Origin: Luteimonas galliterrae
GTDB lineage: Bacteria; Pseudomonadota; Gammaproteobacteria; Xanthomonadales; Xanthomonadaceae
Reading direction: 5' to 3'
DNA: 64,000 nucleotides
NCBI RefSeq assembly: GCF_023374055.1
Contig: NZ_JAMBEP010000001.1
Coordinates: 1,922,001-1,986,000 of the forward strand
Positions 17,785-26,303 of this stretch are shown here, in pieces. A program made the translations under genes and the position numbers. Positions within the stretch are counted from its first letter, which is position 1, and each line of letters opens with the position of its first letter. The notes under the pieces are model-generated. The model had not been told where the DNA came from. It did no database searches and worked only from the letters and a program-made list of their open reading frames with translations.

Positions 17785-19089
17785 ATGAGCAAATACCTGT
17801 TGCAGATCGTCGTGTCCGCAGCGCTGCTGATGCCGGCTTGCGACGACATTCGCCCCGTATCGGCCAAGATCGTCCCGGGAGATCCGGACAAGCCCGACGA
17901 GCCGACCTTCGTCGCTACCGTCGCCAAGCGCGCGCCCGAAGATCCTCAGCAAACCGCGCCCGCTACGCCGCAAACCGCACCTGCCGCGGCGAGCGCGACG
18001 TCACCGATGCGCACCGGCGGCCCGCTGCAGGCCACGCGCATTCCCGACCCGCCTTTCGTCGCCACCGAAGTCGCGCGCTTCGACGAGCCGTGGGCGATGA
18101 CCTTCCTGCCCGACGGACGGCTGCTGGTCACGCAGAAGGGCGGCCAGCTGAAATTGCTCAACGTGACCAGCCAACAGGTCGGCCAGATCTCCGGCGTGCC
18201 GGCGGTCGTTTATGGCGGCCAGGGCGGTCTCGGCGATGTGCTGCTGCATCCGCAATTCGCCGGCAACGGCCTGATCTATCTGAGCTACGTCGAACCAGGC
18301 GCGGGCGACACGCGCGGTGCGGCCGTCGCACGCGCGCAGCTGGCTTTGAACGGCAGCGGCGGCGGCAGCCTGTCCAACCTGCAGGTGATCTGGCGGCAGT
18401 CGCCGAAAGTCACCGGCTTCGGCCATTACGGCCATCGCCTCGCCTTCGACAAGCAAGGCAAATTGTGGATCAGTTCGAGCGACCGGCAGAAATTCGATCC
18501 GGCCCAGGACATGGCGTCCAATCTCGGCAAGACGATCCGGCTCAACGACGACGGCACGTTGCCCGCCGACAATCCGTTCGCAAACCAGGGCGGCGTGGCC
18601 GCGCAGGTCTGGTCGCTGGGCCACCGCAACATCCTGGGCCTGGCCTTCGATGCGCAAGGACGCCTGTGGGCGCACGAGATGGGGCCGCTGGGAGGCGACG
18701 AACTGAACCTGATCGAACGCGGCTCCAATTACGGCTGGCCGATCGTGTCCAACGGCAGCCACTACGACGGCACGGACATTCCCGACCACGACACGCGCCC
18801 GGAATTCAACGCGCCCGAAGCGTGGTGGACGCCGGTGATCGCGCCGGCGGGTTTCATCATCTATTCGGGATCGCGCTTCCCCTATTTCCGCGGCGACGGC
18901 TTCATCGGCGGCTTGGCGTCGCAGGCTCTGATCCGCATCCAATTCGACGGCGTGCAGGCACGCGAGGTCGCGCGCTATGCCATGGGCCAGCGCATCCGCG
19001 AAGTCGAGCAAGGGCCCGACGGCGCGATCTGGCTGCTGGAGGACGGCGGCAACGTGCGGCTGCTGAAACTCACGCCGGTTCCGTTCTGA
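17785..19089 (+). CDS. PQQ-dependent sugar dehydrogenase (aldose sugar dehydrogenase type), copy 1
   Basis: A 434-residue periplasmic quinoprotein of the GSDH/YliI (Asd) six-bladed propeller family, which oxidises aldose sugars using PQQ. The N-terminus has a lipoprotein-like signal (LLMPAC), then a long Ala/Pro/Thr linker (about 30-85). The catalytic domain runs from [20 protein letters not shown] to the end. Diagnostic motifs: [25 protein letters not shown] (the histidine base), [33 protein letters not shown] and [10 protein letters not shown]. It is followed after 108 bp by a close paralogue without the long linker. The cell must obtain PQQ; no pqq genes are in this window. Confidence 0.9.
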   Translation: MSKYLLQIVVSAALLMPACDDIRPVSAKIVPGDPDKPDEPTFVATVAKRAPEDPQQTAPATPQTAPAAASATSPMRTGGPLQATRIPDPPFVATEVARFDEPWAMTFLPDGRLLVTQKGGQLKLLNVTSQQVGQISGVPAVVYGGQGGLGDVLLHPQFAGNGLIYLSYVEPGAGDTRGAAVARAQLALNGSGGGSLSNLQVIWRQSPKVTGFGHYGHRLAFDKQGKLWISSSDRQKFDPAQDMASNLGKTIRLNDDGTLPADNPFANQGGVAAQVWSLGHRNILGLAFDAQGRLWAHEMGPLGGDELNLIERGSNYGWPIVSNGSHYDGTDIPDHDTRPEFNAPEAWWTPVIAPAGFIIYSGSRFPYFRGDGFIGGLASQALIRIQFDGVQAREVARYAMGQRIREVEQGPDGAIWLLEDGGNVRLLKLTPVPF

Positions 19090-19197
19090 GCGGTTTACGA
19101 TAGCGTTGTCCGCGCCGCATAACGCGCGCGAGCCATCGTATGGCATCGTCGCGACCGATCCTGTAGAAATCTTTCCTTATTCACATCGGAGCCGAGC

Positions 19198-20370
19198 ATG
19201 AAGCACTCCCTGTTGACCGCCGCCTGCAGCGCCGCGTTCCTGCTGACGGGTTGCAACGGCGCCAGCAACGCCACGCAGAGCGGCGACGATGCCGCTGCGC
19301 AGGCGCAACCGGCCGACGGCAAACCCTTCGTCGCCACCGAAGTGGCGACTTTCGACGAACCCTGGGCGATGACCTTCCTGCCCGACGGCCGCCTGCTGGT
19401 GACTGAGAAGGAAGGCAAGCTGAAACTGCTGGATACCGCCAGCAAGCGCGTCGGCGAAATCAGCGGCGTGCCCGAGGTCGATTACGGCGGGCAAGGCGGC
19501 TTCGGCGACGTCGTGCTGCACCCCAAATTCGCCAGCAACGGCCTGGTCTATCTCAGCTATGCCGAAAAGGGCGACGGCGATACGCGCGGCGGCGCGGTGG
19601 CGCGCGGCAAGCTCACCCTCGATAAGAACGGCGGCGGCGCGTTGTCCGGCGTGAAAGTGATCTGGCGGCAGGTGCCCAAGGTGTCCGGCCGCGGCCATTA
19701 CGGGCACCGCATCGCGTTCGACAAGGACGGCAAGCTGTGGATCAGCTCCAGCGAGCGGCAGAAATTCGATCCGGCGCAGGACATGAAATCCAACCTGGGC
19801 AAGATCGTGCGCCTCAACGACGACGGCTCGGTGCCGGCCGACAACCCGTTCGCGGATCAGGGCGGCGTCGCCGCGCAGGTCTGGTCGCTGGGCCATCGCA
19901 ATGCGCTGGGCCTGGCGTTCGACGCGCAAGGCCGGCTGTGGGAACACGAAATGGGACCCAAGGGCGGCGACGAGTTGAACTTGATCGAGCGCGGTTCGAA
20001 CTACGGTTATCCGATCGTCTCCAACGGCGACCATTACGACGGCCGCGACATTCCCGATCACGATACGCGTCCCGAATTCAATGCGCCGGAAGTGTTCTGG
20101 AACCCGGTGATCTCGCCGGCCGGCTTCATCATCTATTCCGGCGATCTGTTTCCGGATTGGAAGGGGGACGGCTTCATCGGCGGGCTTTCGTCGCAGGCGC
20201 TGATCCGCATCGAGTTCGACGGCGTCAAGGCGCGCGAAGCGGCGCGCTACGACATGGGCAAGCGCATCCGCGAGGTCGAGCAAGGCCCCGACGGCGCGAT
20301 CTGGCTGCTGGAGGACGAAGGCGGCGCACGCCTGCTGAAGCTGACGCCACCGGCACCTGCGAAAACCTGA
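19198..20370 (+). CDS. PQQ-dependent sugar dehydrogenase (aldose sugar dehydrogenase type), copy 2
   Basis: A 390-residue quinoprotein closely similar to its upstream neighbour throughout the propeller. Motifs: [58 protein letters not shown] and NYGYPIVSNG. The N-terminus MKHSLLTAACSAAFLLTGC is a lipoprotein signal with lipobox LLTGC, so this copy is probably membrane-anchored. A ribosome-binding site (GGAG) lies 8 bases upstream. The pair is a local duplication. Substrate preferences may differ, but nothing in the sequence says how. Confidence 0.92.
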   Translation: MKHSLLTAACSAAFLLTGCNGASNATQSGDDAAAQAQPADGKPFVATEVATFDEPWAMTFLPDGRLLVTEKEGKLKLLDTASKRVGEISGVPEVDYGGQGGFGDVVLHPKFASNGLVYLSYAEKGDGDTRGGAVARGKLTLDKNGGGALSGVKVIWRQVPKVSGRGHYGHRIAFDKDGKLWISSSERQKFDPAQDMKSNLGKIVRLNDDGSVPADNPFADQGGVAAQVWSLGHRNALGLAFDAQGRLWEHEMGPKGGDELNLIERGSNYGYPIVSNGDHYDGRDIPDHDTRPEFNAPEVFWNPVISPAGFIIYSGDLFPDWKGDGFIGGLSSQALIRIEFDGVKAREAARYDMGKRIREVEQGPDGAIWLLEDEGGARLLKLTPPAPAKT

Positions 20371-20550
20371 CCATCCGCCTTCGCTCCAAAAGCCGTCGTC
20401 CTGGCGCACGCTGGGATGCGCCTTGCTCTTGTCTCTGTAGAGCGAAGCTCACTCCGCTGCCTTTGCCTTGCTCTGGCTTTGCAGAGCGGGTCTGGACCGC
20501 TGCCCTTGCTCCCGCTCTGTAGAGCAGAGCTTGCTCCGCTGCTCTTGCTC

Positions 20551-20662
20551 TTAGGCCGTTGCTCTTAGGCCGTTGCTATTAGGCCGTTGCTCTTAGGCCG
20601 TTGCTATTAGGCCGTTGCTCTTAGGCCGTTGCTCTTAGGCCGTTGCTCTTAGGCCATTGCTC
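20551..20662. repeat. Tandem array of 14-bp units (8 copies)
   Basis: Eight consecutive 14-bp units, consensus TTAGGCCGTTGCTC, with C/A variation at the last base and one G-to-A change in unit 8. A partial ninth unit runs straight into a dRS3-like palindrome (GTCATCCCAGCG...). A related 15-bp array of opposite orientation lies at 53400-53489 beside the second copy of the larger repeat. Confidence 0.9.
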
Positions 20663-20994
20663 TTAGGCCGTCATCCCAGCGAACGCTGGGATCCATCTTG
20701 CTCTTGCTCTTGCCCTTAAGCCGTCATCCCGGCGAAGGCCGGGATCCAGGCTCGCGTGCTTGTGGGCCTCGCTGCGACTCGCACCATGGACAAAGGCTTC
20801 CGGCTGCGCCGGGTCACTTTCTTTGTTGGCCCAAAGAAAGTAACCCAAGAAAGGGCCTGAACTGCGGTGCGATGCGTCGCACCTGAAAGTCAGCCAGCGG
20901 CCCGGCTTTCGTCGCAGGTGACCTTCTTACGCAGGTACTAGATTTTGATTCGCAGTCTATGGGTGACGTGGCTTTTGCGGAGTTGCGCTAAGGA
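20663..20994. repeat. Long interspersed intergenic repeat, copy A
   Basis: About 330 bp, nearly matched in inverted orientation by 53081-53399. Shared landmarks in order: GCCGTCATCCCAGCGAA, ATCTTGCTCTTGCTC, the palindrome GGCGAAGGCCGGGATCCAGG, ATGGACAAAGGCTTCCG, a hairpin GGGTCACTTTCTTTG / CAAAGAAAGTAACCC (20811-20846), GGGCCTGAACTGCGGTGCGA, ACTAGATTTTGAT and GGGTGACGTGGCTTTTGCGG. Base differences are scattered. No coding frame is conserved between copies, so it behaves as a non-coding repeat. Confidence 0.8.
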
Positions 20995-21300
20995 GGCGTT
21001 CTGATCGATCGCCTCGAATCCAAATGTCGAAGCGACGGAGGAATCCCGAGGGCCGGCGATAAGTGGACAAGAACACGGGGGGTAGCCCCATCGCTGGGAT
21101 CCCATCCAAAGGCCCTTATTTTTGGTGACTTCTCTTTTTTGGGCCCCACAAAAAGAAAGTCACTCGGCCGCGGTTTGAGCGGACGAAACCCCGGCCTGGA
21201 AGGCCGGCAGGTCGCCAGAACCCCAACAGCCAAGGCAGCGGGGTAAGCCCCGCTCTACACAGAGCAAAGCGAAGGCGTTGGATCATCGTCTTCGAGCCCG

Positions 21301-22080
21301 CTACTTGGCCGGCGTTTCCTTGCGCCCCATCGCAACCAGATACCGATCGTGCAATACCTGCACCTTGACGACATACGCCTGGGTCTCCGCATACGGCGGC
21401 ACGCCGCCGTAGCGCGTCACCGCGCCGATGCCGGCGTTGTAGGCGGCCGCGACCAGCACCAAGTCGTCCTTGTAGCGCCGCTTGAGCGATTTCAGATGGC
21501 GCGCGCCGGCGCCGATCGATTCGGACGACGAGAACGGGTCCTTCACTCCGTATTCCTTGATCACCTCGGGCATAAGCTGCATTACGCCCTGCGCGCCTTT
21601 GGGCGATACCGCTTTCGCATCGAAGCCGCTTTCGGCGTGGGCGAAGGCGCGCAGCCAAGCATCGTCGACGCCGGTCGCCTTGGCCGCGGCCTTGAACTCC
21701 TTGGCGAAGACCTTCAACTGCGGTTTGCCGATCCTGCCCAAACCCTCGTGCGCCGGCGAACCGGGTGGCGTTTTCACTGTGAACTTCAGGTAGATCTTGG
21801 AGCCGGGCAGATTGCGCGTGCTGTAGACGGTCTTTCCGTCCTGCTGGCGCTCGTACAGCGTGCCGTTGATCACGCCCATCTCGCCCCACAGGTTGGGCAG
21901 CTTGGCGGCATCGTCGTCGATCTTCTTGGCGACGCATTTCGAACCCGGCTCCGGCGCCGTCGCCAAGCTGACGGTGCCGTTGCGCACGCAGCGGTACACC
22001 GTGCGCGCCTGCGCATCCGGCGCGCCGGACAGCAATGCGGCGCAAAGCAGGCAGAACGCGATGGCGGAGCGGACGGGCAT
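21301..22080 (-). CDS. Lytic transglycosylase (SLT domain)
   Basis: A 259-residue exported peptidoglycan-cleaving enzyme. The signal peptide runs to about residue 26. An N-terminal DUF4124-like segment (VYRCVRNGTVSLATAPEPGS) is followed by a linker. The SLT domain begins near residue 120, with catalytic glutamate E150 in AHAESGFDAKAVSPKGAQGV, then MQLMPEVIKEYGV, a helix and AAYNAGIGAV. It cleaves glycan strands to give 1,6-anhydro ends. The ATG at 22080 is chosen because it opens the signal peptide. Confidence 0.9.
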   Translation of the reverse strand: MPVRSAIAFCLLCAALLSGAPDAQARTVYRCVRNGTVSLATAPEPGSKCVAKKIDDDAAKLPNLWGEMGVINGTLYERQQDGKTVYSTRNLPGSKIYLKFTVKTPPGSPAHEGLGRIGKPQLKVFAKEFKAAAKATGVDDAWLRAFAHAESGFDAKAVSPKGAQGVMQLMPEVIKEYGVKDPFSSSESIGAGARHLKSLKRRYKDDLVLVAAAYNAGIGAVTRYGGVPPYAETQAYVVKVQVLHDRYLVAMGRKETPAK

Positions 22081-22150
22081 GGCCGGCGGATTGTAATCGG
22101 GCGGCGCCGGGCCGCCCGTCAAGCGGTCGCGGGGTTCAGGGGCGGTTGCG

Positions 22151-23215
22151 TCAGAAAGCGCGGCTGATGGTGAAGGTGCCGAACGAAGGCCGCGACCGCT
22201 GGCCGTCGAATTCGCGGGTGCGGTAGTAGCGCGCGAAAGCGAACTTCCAACGGTTGTAGGTCATCGCCATGCCTATCGCGGCTTCGCCGACGAAAGGCTT
22301 CTTGTCGACGCTGTGGCTGTCGCGGAAGGTATTGCCGTCGAGCGTGATGTCGTGCAGCACCCAACGCGCGTCCGTGGCCAGGAAGGCGTGCCAGGTCCAG
22401 CCATGCATCACCCGGTAGCTTTCGGTCGGCGCGGTATTGTCGCCGGCCGGGCGCACCGGGCTGGAACCGAAATCGTCGGGCAGCCGGAAACCCAGCCGCA
22501 GTTCGGTGCCGGCATTGGCGTGCGTCTGGAAATTGCCGACCGCTCCGCCCCAATGATTGATCGCATCCCACTGCAGGCCGCGGTCGCCGATGGTGTGCCG
22601 GGCATAACGCTGCGAACGTTCGTGGAGCAGCATCGCCACCGGCTCGTTGCGCAACTGGTGGTCCCAGCCGCGGAATTTCTCCGAACCGATGAGTCCATGG
22701 ATGAAGTCCTGGCTCTGCTTGCCGTACGCATCCGGGCCGACCAGGCCGAACACCAACTGCGTGGTGCGCAAGCGGTCGCCTTTGCGCGCGTTGTAGCCGA
22801 AGCTGGCCAATAAAGCGCCGGCATATGGGCGGTCTTCGACGATCAGGTCGCTGCGCGCGGGGTCGGCCGGCGTGAAGATGCCCTGCCCGACTTTCACCAC
22901 CATGTTCTGCTGATCGAAACCGGACGGCTGTATCCGCGCCAGATAGCGGTTCAACCAGCGCGCCATCGCGGGCAGGCAGGTATCGTCGGTGTAATCCTTC
23001 AGGTTGGGCGACACCAGGCTGAGCAGGATGCCGCTGCTGTAGCCCTGGTCCTGGCGCGCGAACAGATCGTTGTCGATGCGCAGGTTGACCACCGGCGGGA
23101 ATCTTTCGCTCGAGGTTTCCGTGCAGCGCTCGCCGGCGCGCGCCGCGCCAGCCCAGCCGCAAGCGAGCAGCATCGCCACGAACGCGCAGGCTAAACGGTA
23201 TCCACCCGTTTCCAT
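22151..23215 (-). CDS. LpxR-family lipid A deacylase
   Basis: A 354-residue outer-membrane beta-barrel of the LpxR (DUF2219) family, which in other bacteria removes the 3'-acyloxyacyl chain of lipid A. It has a signal peptide to about residue 27 (GAARAGERC) and the family opening NLRIDNDLFARQDQGYSSG, matching the conserved N-D-x-x-F/D-x-x-Y-x-x-G pattern. DRPYAGALLASFGYN, FIHGLIGSEKFRGWDHQL and a C-terminal aromatic strand ending in ISRAF complete it. An alternative start at 23248 adds 11 residues. Activity on lipid A is inferred from family membership. Confidence 0.85.
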   Translation of the reverse strand: METGGYRLACAFVAMLLACGWAGAARAGERCTETSSERFPPVVNLRIDNDLFARQDQGYSSGILLSLVSPNLKDYTDDTCLPAMARWLNRYLARIQPSGFDQQNMVVKVGQGIFTPADPARSDLIVEDRPYAGALLASFGYNARKGDRLRTTQLVFGLVGPDAYGKQSQDFIHGLIGSEKFRGWDHQLRNEPVAMLLHERSQRYARHTIGDRGLQWDAINHWGGAVGNFQTHANAGTELRLGFRLPDDFGSSPVRPAGDNTAPTESYRVMHGWTWHAFLATDARWVLHDITLDGNTFRDSHSVDKKPFVGEAAIGMAMTYNRWKFAFARYYRTREFDGQRSRPSFGTFTISRAF

Positions 23216-23453
23216 GGCCTTTCGCGTTGGGCCGGCGATGTGCGTCATGCGTTTCGGAGCGTTCCGCGGATGCGTAATGCCTGCAAGGGTTGGGCCTCAG
23301 GCCGCCGCTAAGAACCGATCGCGGTGGAATGCCGTGTTCCATCCTTGCGCACGCCGCGAGCGCCCCGAGCGCACGAATCGGATAGGCTGCATGGGCTGCG
23401 GCTGCGATCCTGTCGATCCAGTCCGCAACGGCGGCACTCCACAGGAGCCAGGC

Positions 23454-24221
23454 ATGACCCACGCATTGCAAGACAAAGTCGCCATCGTCACCGGCGCGAG
23501 TTCGGGCATAGGCCGCGCCACCGCGAAGCTGTTCGCTCGCGAAGGCGCCAGCCTGGTGGTCGCGGCACGCAGTGCGCAGCCGTTACGCGACTTGGTGGCG
23601 GAAATCGCCGCCGATGGCGGCCGCGCGACCGCGTGCATCGGCGATGTGCGCGACGAGGATTTCGCCCGGCGCATGGTCGACACCGCGCGCGAGGCCTACG
23701 GCGGGCTGGACATCGCCTTCAACAATGCCGGCGCGCTGGGCCAGATGGCGCCCACGCCGCAAGTGACGCGCGAGGGTTGGAACGAGGCGATCGAGAGCAA
23801 CCTGACGGCCGCCTTCCTGTGCGCGAAACACCAGTTGCCGGCGATGGTCGAGCGCGGCGGCGGTTCGTTGATCTTCACGTCCTCGTTCGTCGGCCACACC
23901 GCCTCGTTTCCGGGCGTCGCGGCTTACGCGGCGAGCAAGGCGGGCCTGATCGGGTTGACGCAAACGCTGGCCGTCGAATTCGGCGCGCAGGGCGTGCGCG
24001 TCAACGCGCTGTTGCCCGGCGCGACCGATACACCGATGTACCGCGAGATGATCGACACGCCGCAGGCGCGGGAATTCATCGCCAGCCTGTATGCGCTCAA
24101 GCGCATCGCCACGCCGGAGGAAATGGCGCGTTCGGTGCTCTATCTGGCCTCGGACGCATCCACGTTCACCACCGGCACGGCGTTCGCCGTGGAAGGCGGT
24201 GTGTCGATCAACCGCAGTTAG
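23454..24221 (+). CDS. SDR-family NAD(P)-dependent oxidoreductase
   Basis: A 255-residue classical short-chain dehydrogenase. It has the cofactor motif TGASSGIG near residue 13, NNAG near 90, the catalytic serine in TSSF, and the YAASK catalytic Tyr/Lys pair. The C-terminus ends in FTTGTAFAVEGGVSINRS. An AGGAG site lies 7 bases before the ATG at 23454. The arginine after the first strand (VVAARS) favours NADP(H). The substrate is unknown, though close relatives act on sugar or aromatic alcohols. Confidence 0.88.
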   Translation: MTHALQDKVAIVTGASSGIGRATAKLFAREGASLVVAARSAQPLRDLVAEIAADGGRATACIGDVRDEDFARRMVDTAREAYGGLDIAFNNAGALGQMAPTPQVTREGWNEAIESNLTAAFLCAKHQLPAMVERGGGSLIFTSSFVGHTASFPGVAAYAASKAGLIGLTQTLAVEFGAQGVRVNALLPGATDTPMYREMIDTPQAREFIASLYALKRIATPEEMARSVLYLASDASTFTTGTAFAVEGGVSINRS

Positions 24222-24245
24222 GCCGCCGCAGGCAGCTCTCGCGCA

Positions 24246-24728
24246 TCAATTCGGCGGCGACGGCAGCGTCACGCCCTCGGCAGGCACCAGCGAAATGGTC
24301 ACCGGTGCGCCCGGATTGTGGCTGCGGATCTCGAAGGCCGTCGCGTCGAGCTTGAGGATGTCGGTGGGATAGGAAATGCCCTCTTCGATCATCGTCAGCG
24401 CGCCGTTCTCGTAGGTCCATTTGCCGTAACCCGGCGCGCCGCCCTCGGCTTCGATCACCAGCGTGCCGTCGGCGAGGAAGCTGTAGCGCGTTCCCGGCGC
24501 CGCGGCGGACGAGGTCTTCACCTCCCAGACCTTGCCGACGAATGCGGGCACGTCCGCTGGCGGCGGCGCAGTTTCGGTCGCGGCTTGCGGCGCGGCGGGC
24601 GCCGGTTCCGCGGCCGGCGTCTGAGCGGCGGGCGGCGCGGCGGCGGGTTCGGGCGAGGCGGGCTTGTCGTCGCATGCGGCCAGGCACAGGACAGCGGCGA
24701 TCGTCGTCAGGCGTAGCGTCTGGTTCAT
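24246..24728 (-). CDS. Lipoprotein of unknown function
   Basis: A 160-residue lipoprotein. The signal MNQTLRLTTIAAVLCLAAC carries lipobox CLAAC. A long Ala/Pro-rich linker (about 20-70) is followed by a beta-rich domain (about 75-160) with GKVWEVKTSS, TRYSFLADGTLVIE, GKWTYENGALTMIEEG and YPTDILKLD. The domain has the alternating strand pattern of small lipocalin-like META/META-like domains, but no name is claimed. The start at 24728 opens the signal. It ends 24 bases after, and converges with, the SDR gene. Confidence 0.68.
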   Translation of the reverse strand: MNQTLRLTTIAAVLCLAACDDKPASPEPAAAPPAAQTPAAEPAPAAPQAATETAPPPADVPAFVGKVWEVKTSSAAAPGTRYSFLADGTLVIEAEGGAPGYGKWTYENGALTMIEEGISYPTDILKLDATAFEIRSHNPGAPVTISLVPAEGVTLPSPPN

Positions 24729-24747
24729 GTCGTTACCTCGGGTCGGG

Positions 24748-25362
24748 TTAGCCGGGTTGGATGGCGACAACTTTCACATCCGCTTGCTTGCAAGCATTGT
24801 CCTTGCAGATGCCGTTCAACCATACCTGGCCGCTGCCGAACATCACGCCTTTGTAATTGACGAACAGGTCCGAATACTTCTGCCGGGTCACGACGTCGGC
24901 GATCGCGGGCGTCACGATCTTGTCGTACTGCGCAGCGAATGCTGCCGAGTCCTTGATCGTGGCTTTCTTGCCGTCGATCGTGGCCACGAGCGGGTATTGC
25001 ACCAGGGCCGCTACAGCCGCCGCATCCTTGGCCGCGACCGCGCGCTGCAATTCATCGAATGCCGCGCGATAACGGATGTGGTCGCCCAGCGCATCGTCGA
25101 TGGCGTCGTCGACGGCCTTGTCCGCCGCGGGATCCGTCGCGGGATCCGTCGTCACAGACGACGCGGCCGCGTCGTGCGCAGGCGGGGTTGCGGCATTCTC
25201 GGCAGCGGGTACGGATGCCGTTGCGGCGTTCGCCGGCGCCGGCTCGGCCGCGGGTGCCGCGGCCTTTGTCGGCGTGTCGCCCGCTTCCGGCACGGGAGGC
25301 GCTAGCTTGTCGCAACCCGATAACAGCATCGCGATGACGGCCGCGCAGATCAGTTTGTTCAT
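24748..25362 (-). CDS. Lipoprotein of unknown function
   Basis: A 204-residue lipoprotein. The signal MNKLICAAVIAMLLSGC has lipobox LLSGC. A disordered Ala/Pro/Thr region (about 25-85) precedes a helical/strand domain (about 88-204) with LQRAVAAKDAAAVAALVQYP, DSAAFAAQYDKIVTPAI and VWLNGICKDNACKQADVKVV. The domain resembles small nuclear-transport-factor-like periplasmic domains with an internal cysteine pair. It lies 19 bases upstream of the other lipoprotein gene and probably shares its transcript. Confidence 0.7.
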   Translation of the reverse strand: MNKLICAAVIAMLLSGCDKLAPPVPEAGDTPTKAAAPAAEPAPANAATASVPAAENAATPPAHDAAASSVTTDPATDPAADKAVDDAIDDALGDHIRYRAAFDELQRAVAAKDAAAVAALVQYPLVATIDGKKATIKDSAAFAAQYDKIVTPAIADVVTRQKYSDLFVNYKGVMFGSGQVWLNGICKDNACKQADVKVVAIQPG

Positions 25363-25393
25363 CGCATTACTCCCTGTCCGAGCGTGCGTGGCT

Positions 25394-25818
25394 TCAGCCC
25401 GCTATCTCGACGCCATCGGCGACGATACGGAATTCGACTTCGGACACCGGCAGGCCGTTCTTGCTCTCCTCCTGCATATGTTTAACCGCTTCTGGCGACA
25501 ACTGGTTGCGCGACAGCACGCCGTAGACTTCTGCCTTGCCGGACGCATCCTTGGGCACCACGAACTTGTGGTCGCGCATCATCACGCGGGCGCTTTGGCC
25601 CTCGTCCTCCAGCACCATCCAACAGCTTCCTTCTGGCAGACCTCCACGATGCGCCCGCTGTAGCGCTGCGGCTTGCCGGCATAACGCTCATGCGCGGCCA
25701 CGGCCTCGGAAATCGGGACTGCTTCGCCTTGCGGAATGGCTTGGCCGTATTGCTTGGCGTCGCCAGCGTGGGCGATTGCGGCGGCCGCGAACAGGGCGGC
25801 GGCGAGGAAGGCGCGCAT
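25394..25818 (-). pseudogene. DUF4920-type secreted protein with a single-base frameshift
   Basis: Two overlapping frames join into one recognisable DUF4920 protein. The upstream frame (25582-25818) gives a signal peptide (MRAFLAAALFAAAAIAHA), then QYGQAIPQGEAVPISEAVAA and RYSGRIVEVCQKE. The downstream frame (from 25618) continues as WMVLEDEGQSARVMM, then VPKDASGKAEVYGVLSR. The family consensus across the join is VCQKxGCWMVLxDxG. One extra G at about 25625-25627 would restore VCQKEGCWMVLEDEG. As read, the protein is cut off before its core. It is either a real recent pseudogene or a base-calling error at a short GC run. Confidence 0.85.
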
Positions 25819-26010
25819 GGTGTTTCCCTTCGCATGGTGGACTCGGCCGCATCATACCGCGCCGGGGCCGTGCTGAATTATTCAGCCGGCCGCCGTGTCC
25901 TCGCGCCGCTATCACGCCGCTATCGCGCGTGGATAACGGCGTTTCATGCACGCTCCGCATGCAGGCCGACGGCCTGCGCGTCCTTCCCCCGATTTAAAGG
26001 AATTCGAGCC

Positions 26011-26166
26011 ATGGGCAACAACCAGAATCCGAACCAGCCGCAAAACCCCAACCAGGACCGGCAGAATCAGATACAGGATCCGTCGCAGCAGAACCAGGGC
26101 CGCGACCGCGACGATCAGAACAAGACCGACAAGTCCCAGGGGTCGGTGGAAGAAGAGGAAGAATAG
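26011..26166 (+). CDS. Small Gln/Asn/Asp-rich protein
   Basis: A 51-residue hydrophilic protein starting MGNNQNPNQPQNPNQDRQNQ and ending in five glutamates after KSQGSVEEEEE. It is entirely disordered by composition. An AAAGGA site lies 9 bases before the ATG, and a strong terminator (26192-26219) follows the stop, which together support a real short gene. Small proteins of this kind accompany stress-response genes in related bacteria; its role is unknown. A stress-type SDR gene follows. Confidence 0.65.
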   Translation: MGNNQNPNQPQNPNQDRQNQIQDPSQQNQGRDRDDQNKTDKSQGSVEEEEE

Positions 26167-26191
26167 GTCGTCGTGACCGCAGCGATGCACT

Positions 26192-26219
26192 GAAGCGCCC
26201 TTCGTGGGCGCTTCTTGTT
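26192..26219 (+). terminator. Rho-independent terminator
   Basis: GAAGCGCCC (26192-26200), loop TTCGT, GGGCGCTTC (26206-26214), then TTGTTTTT. A perfect 9-bp stem with a U-rich tail, 25 bases past the stop of the small Gln/Asn-rich gene. Confidence 0.88.
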
Positions 26220-26303
26220 TTTCGGCCTTCGCCGAGCCTTCTCCCGACGTGAACGCAGGAACGTCTAGGCTGGTGCGAAAAATCCGTGACTACGAGGTGA
26301 AGG

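Larger units (their letters stand above)
20371..21300. other. 930-bp gene-free, repeat-rich intergenic region
   Basis: No convincing gene. From left to right it holds: three degenerate copies of a GTAGAGCxxAGCTTGCTCCG-type palindrome (about 20435-20545); a 14-bp tandem array (20551-20662); two dRS3-like palindromes (about 20667-20695 and 20721-20748); a hairpin element with stem ACTTTCTTTG/CAAAGAAAGT (20816-20841); a stretch shared with 53.1 kb; and near the end an inverted GCGGGG-TAAG-CCCCGC hairpin (21238-21253). It separates the sugar dehydrogenases from the convergent transglycosylase gene. Confidence 0.8.

Noticed and set aside
20371-21300. CRISPR array in the repeat-rich region
   Set aside because: The units are contiguous 14-bp repeats without spacers, and no cas genes are present.
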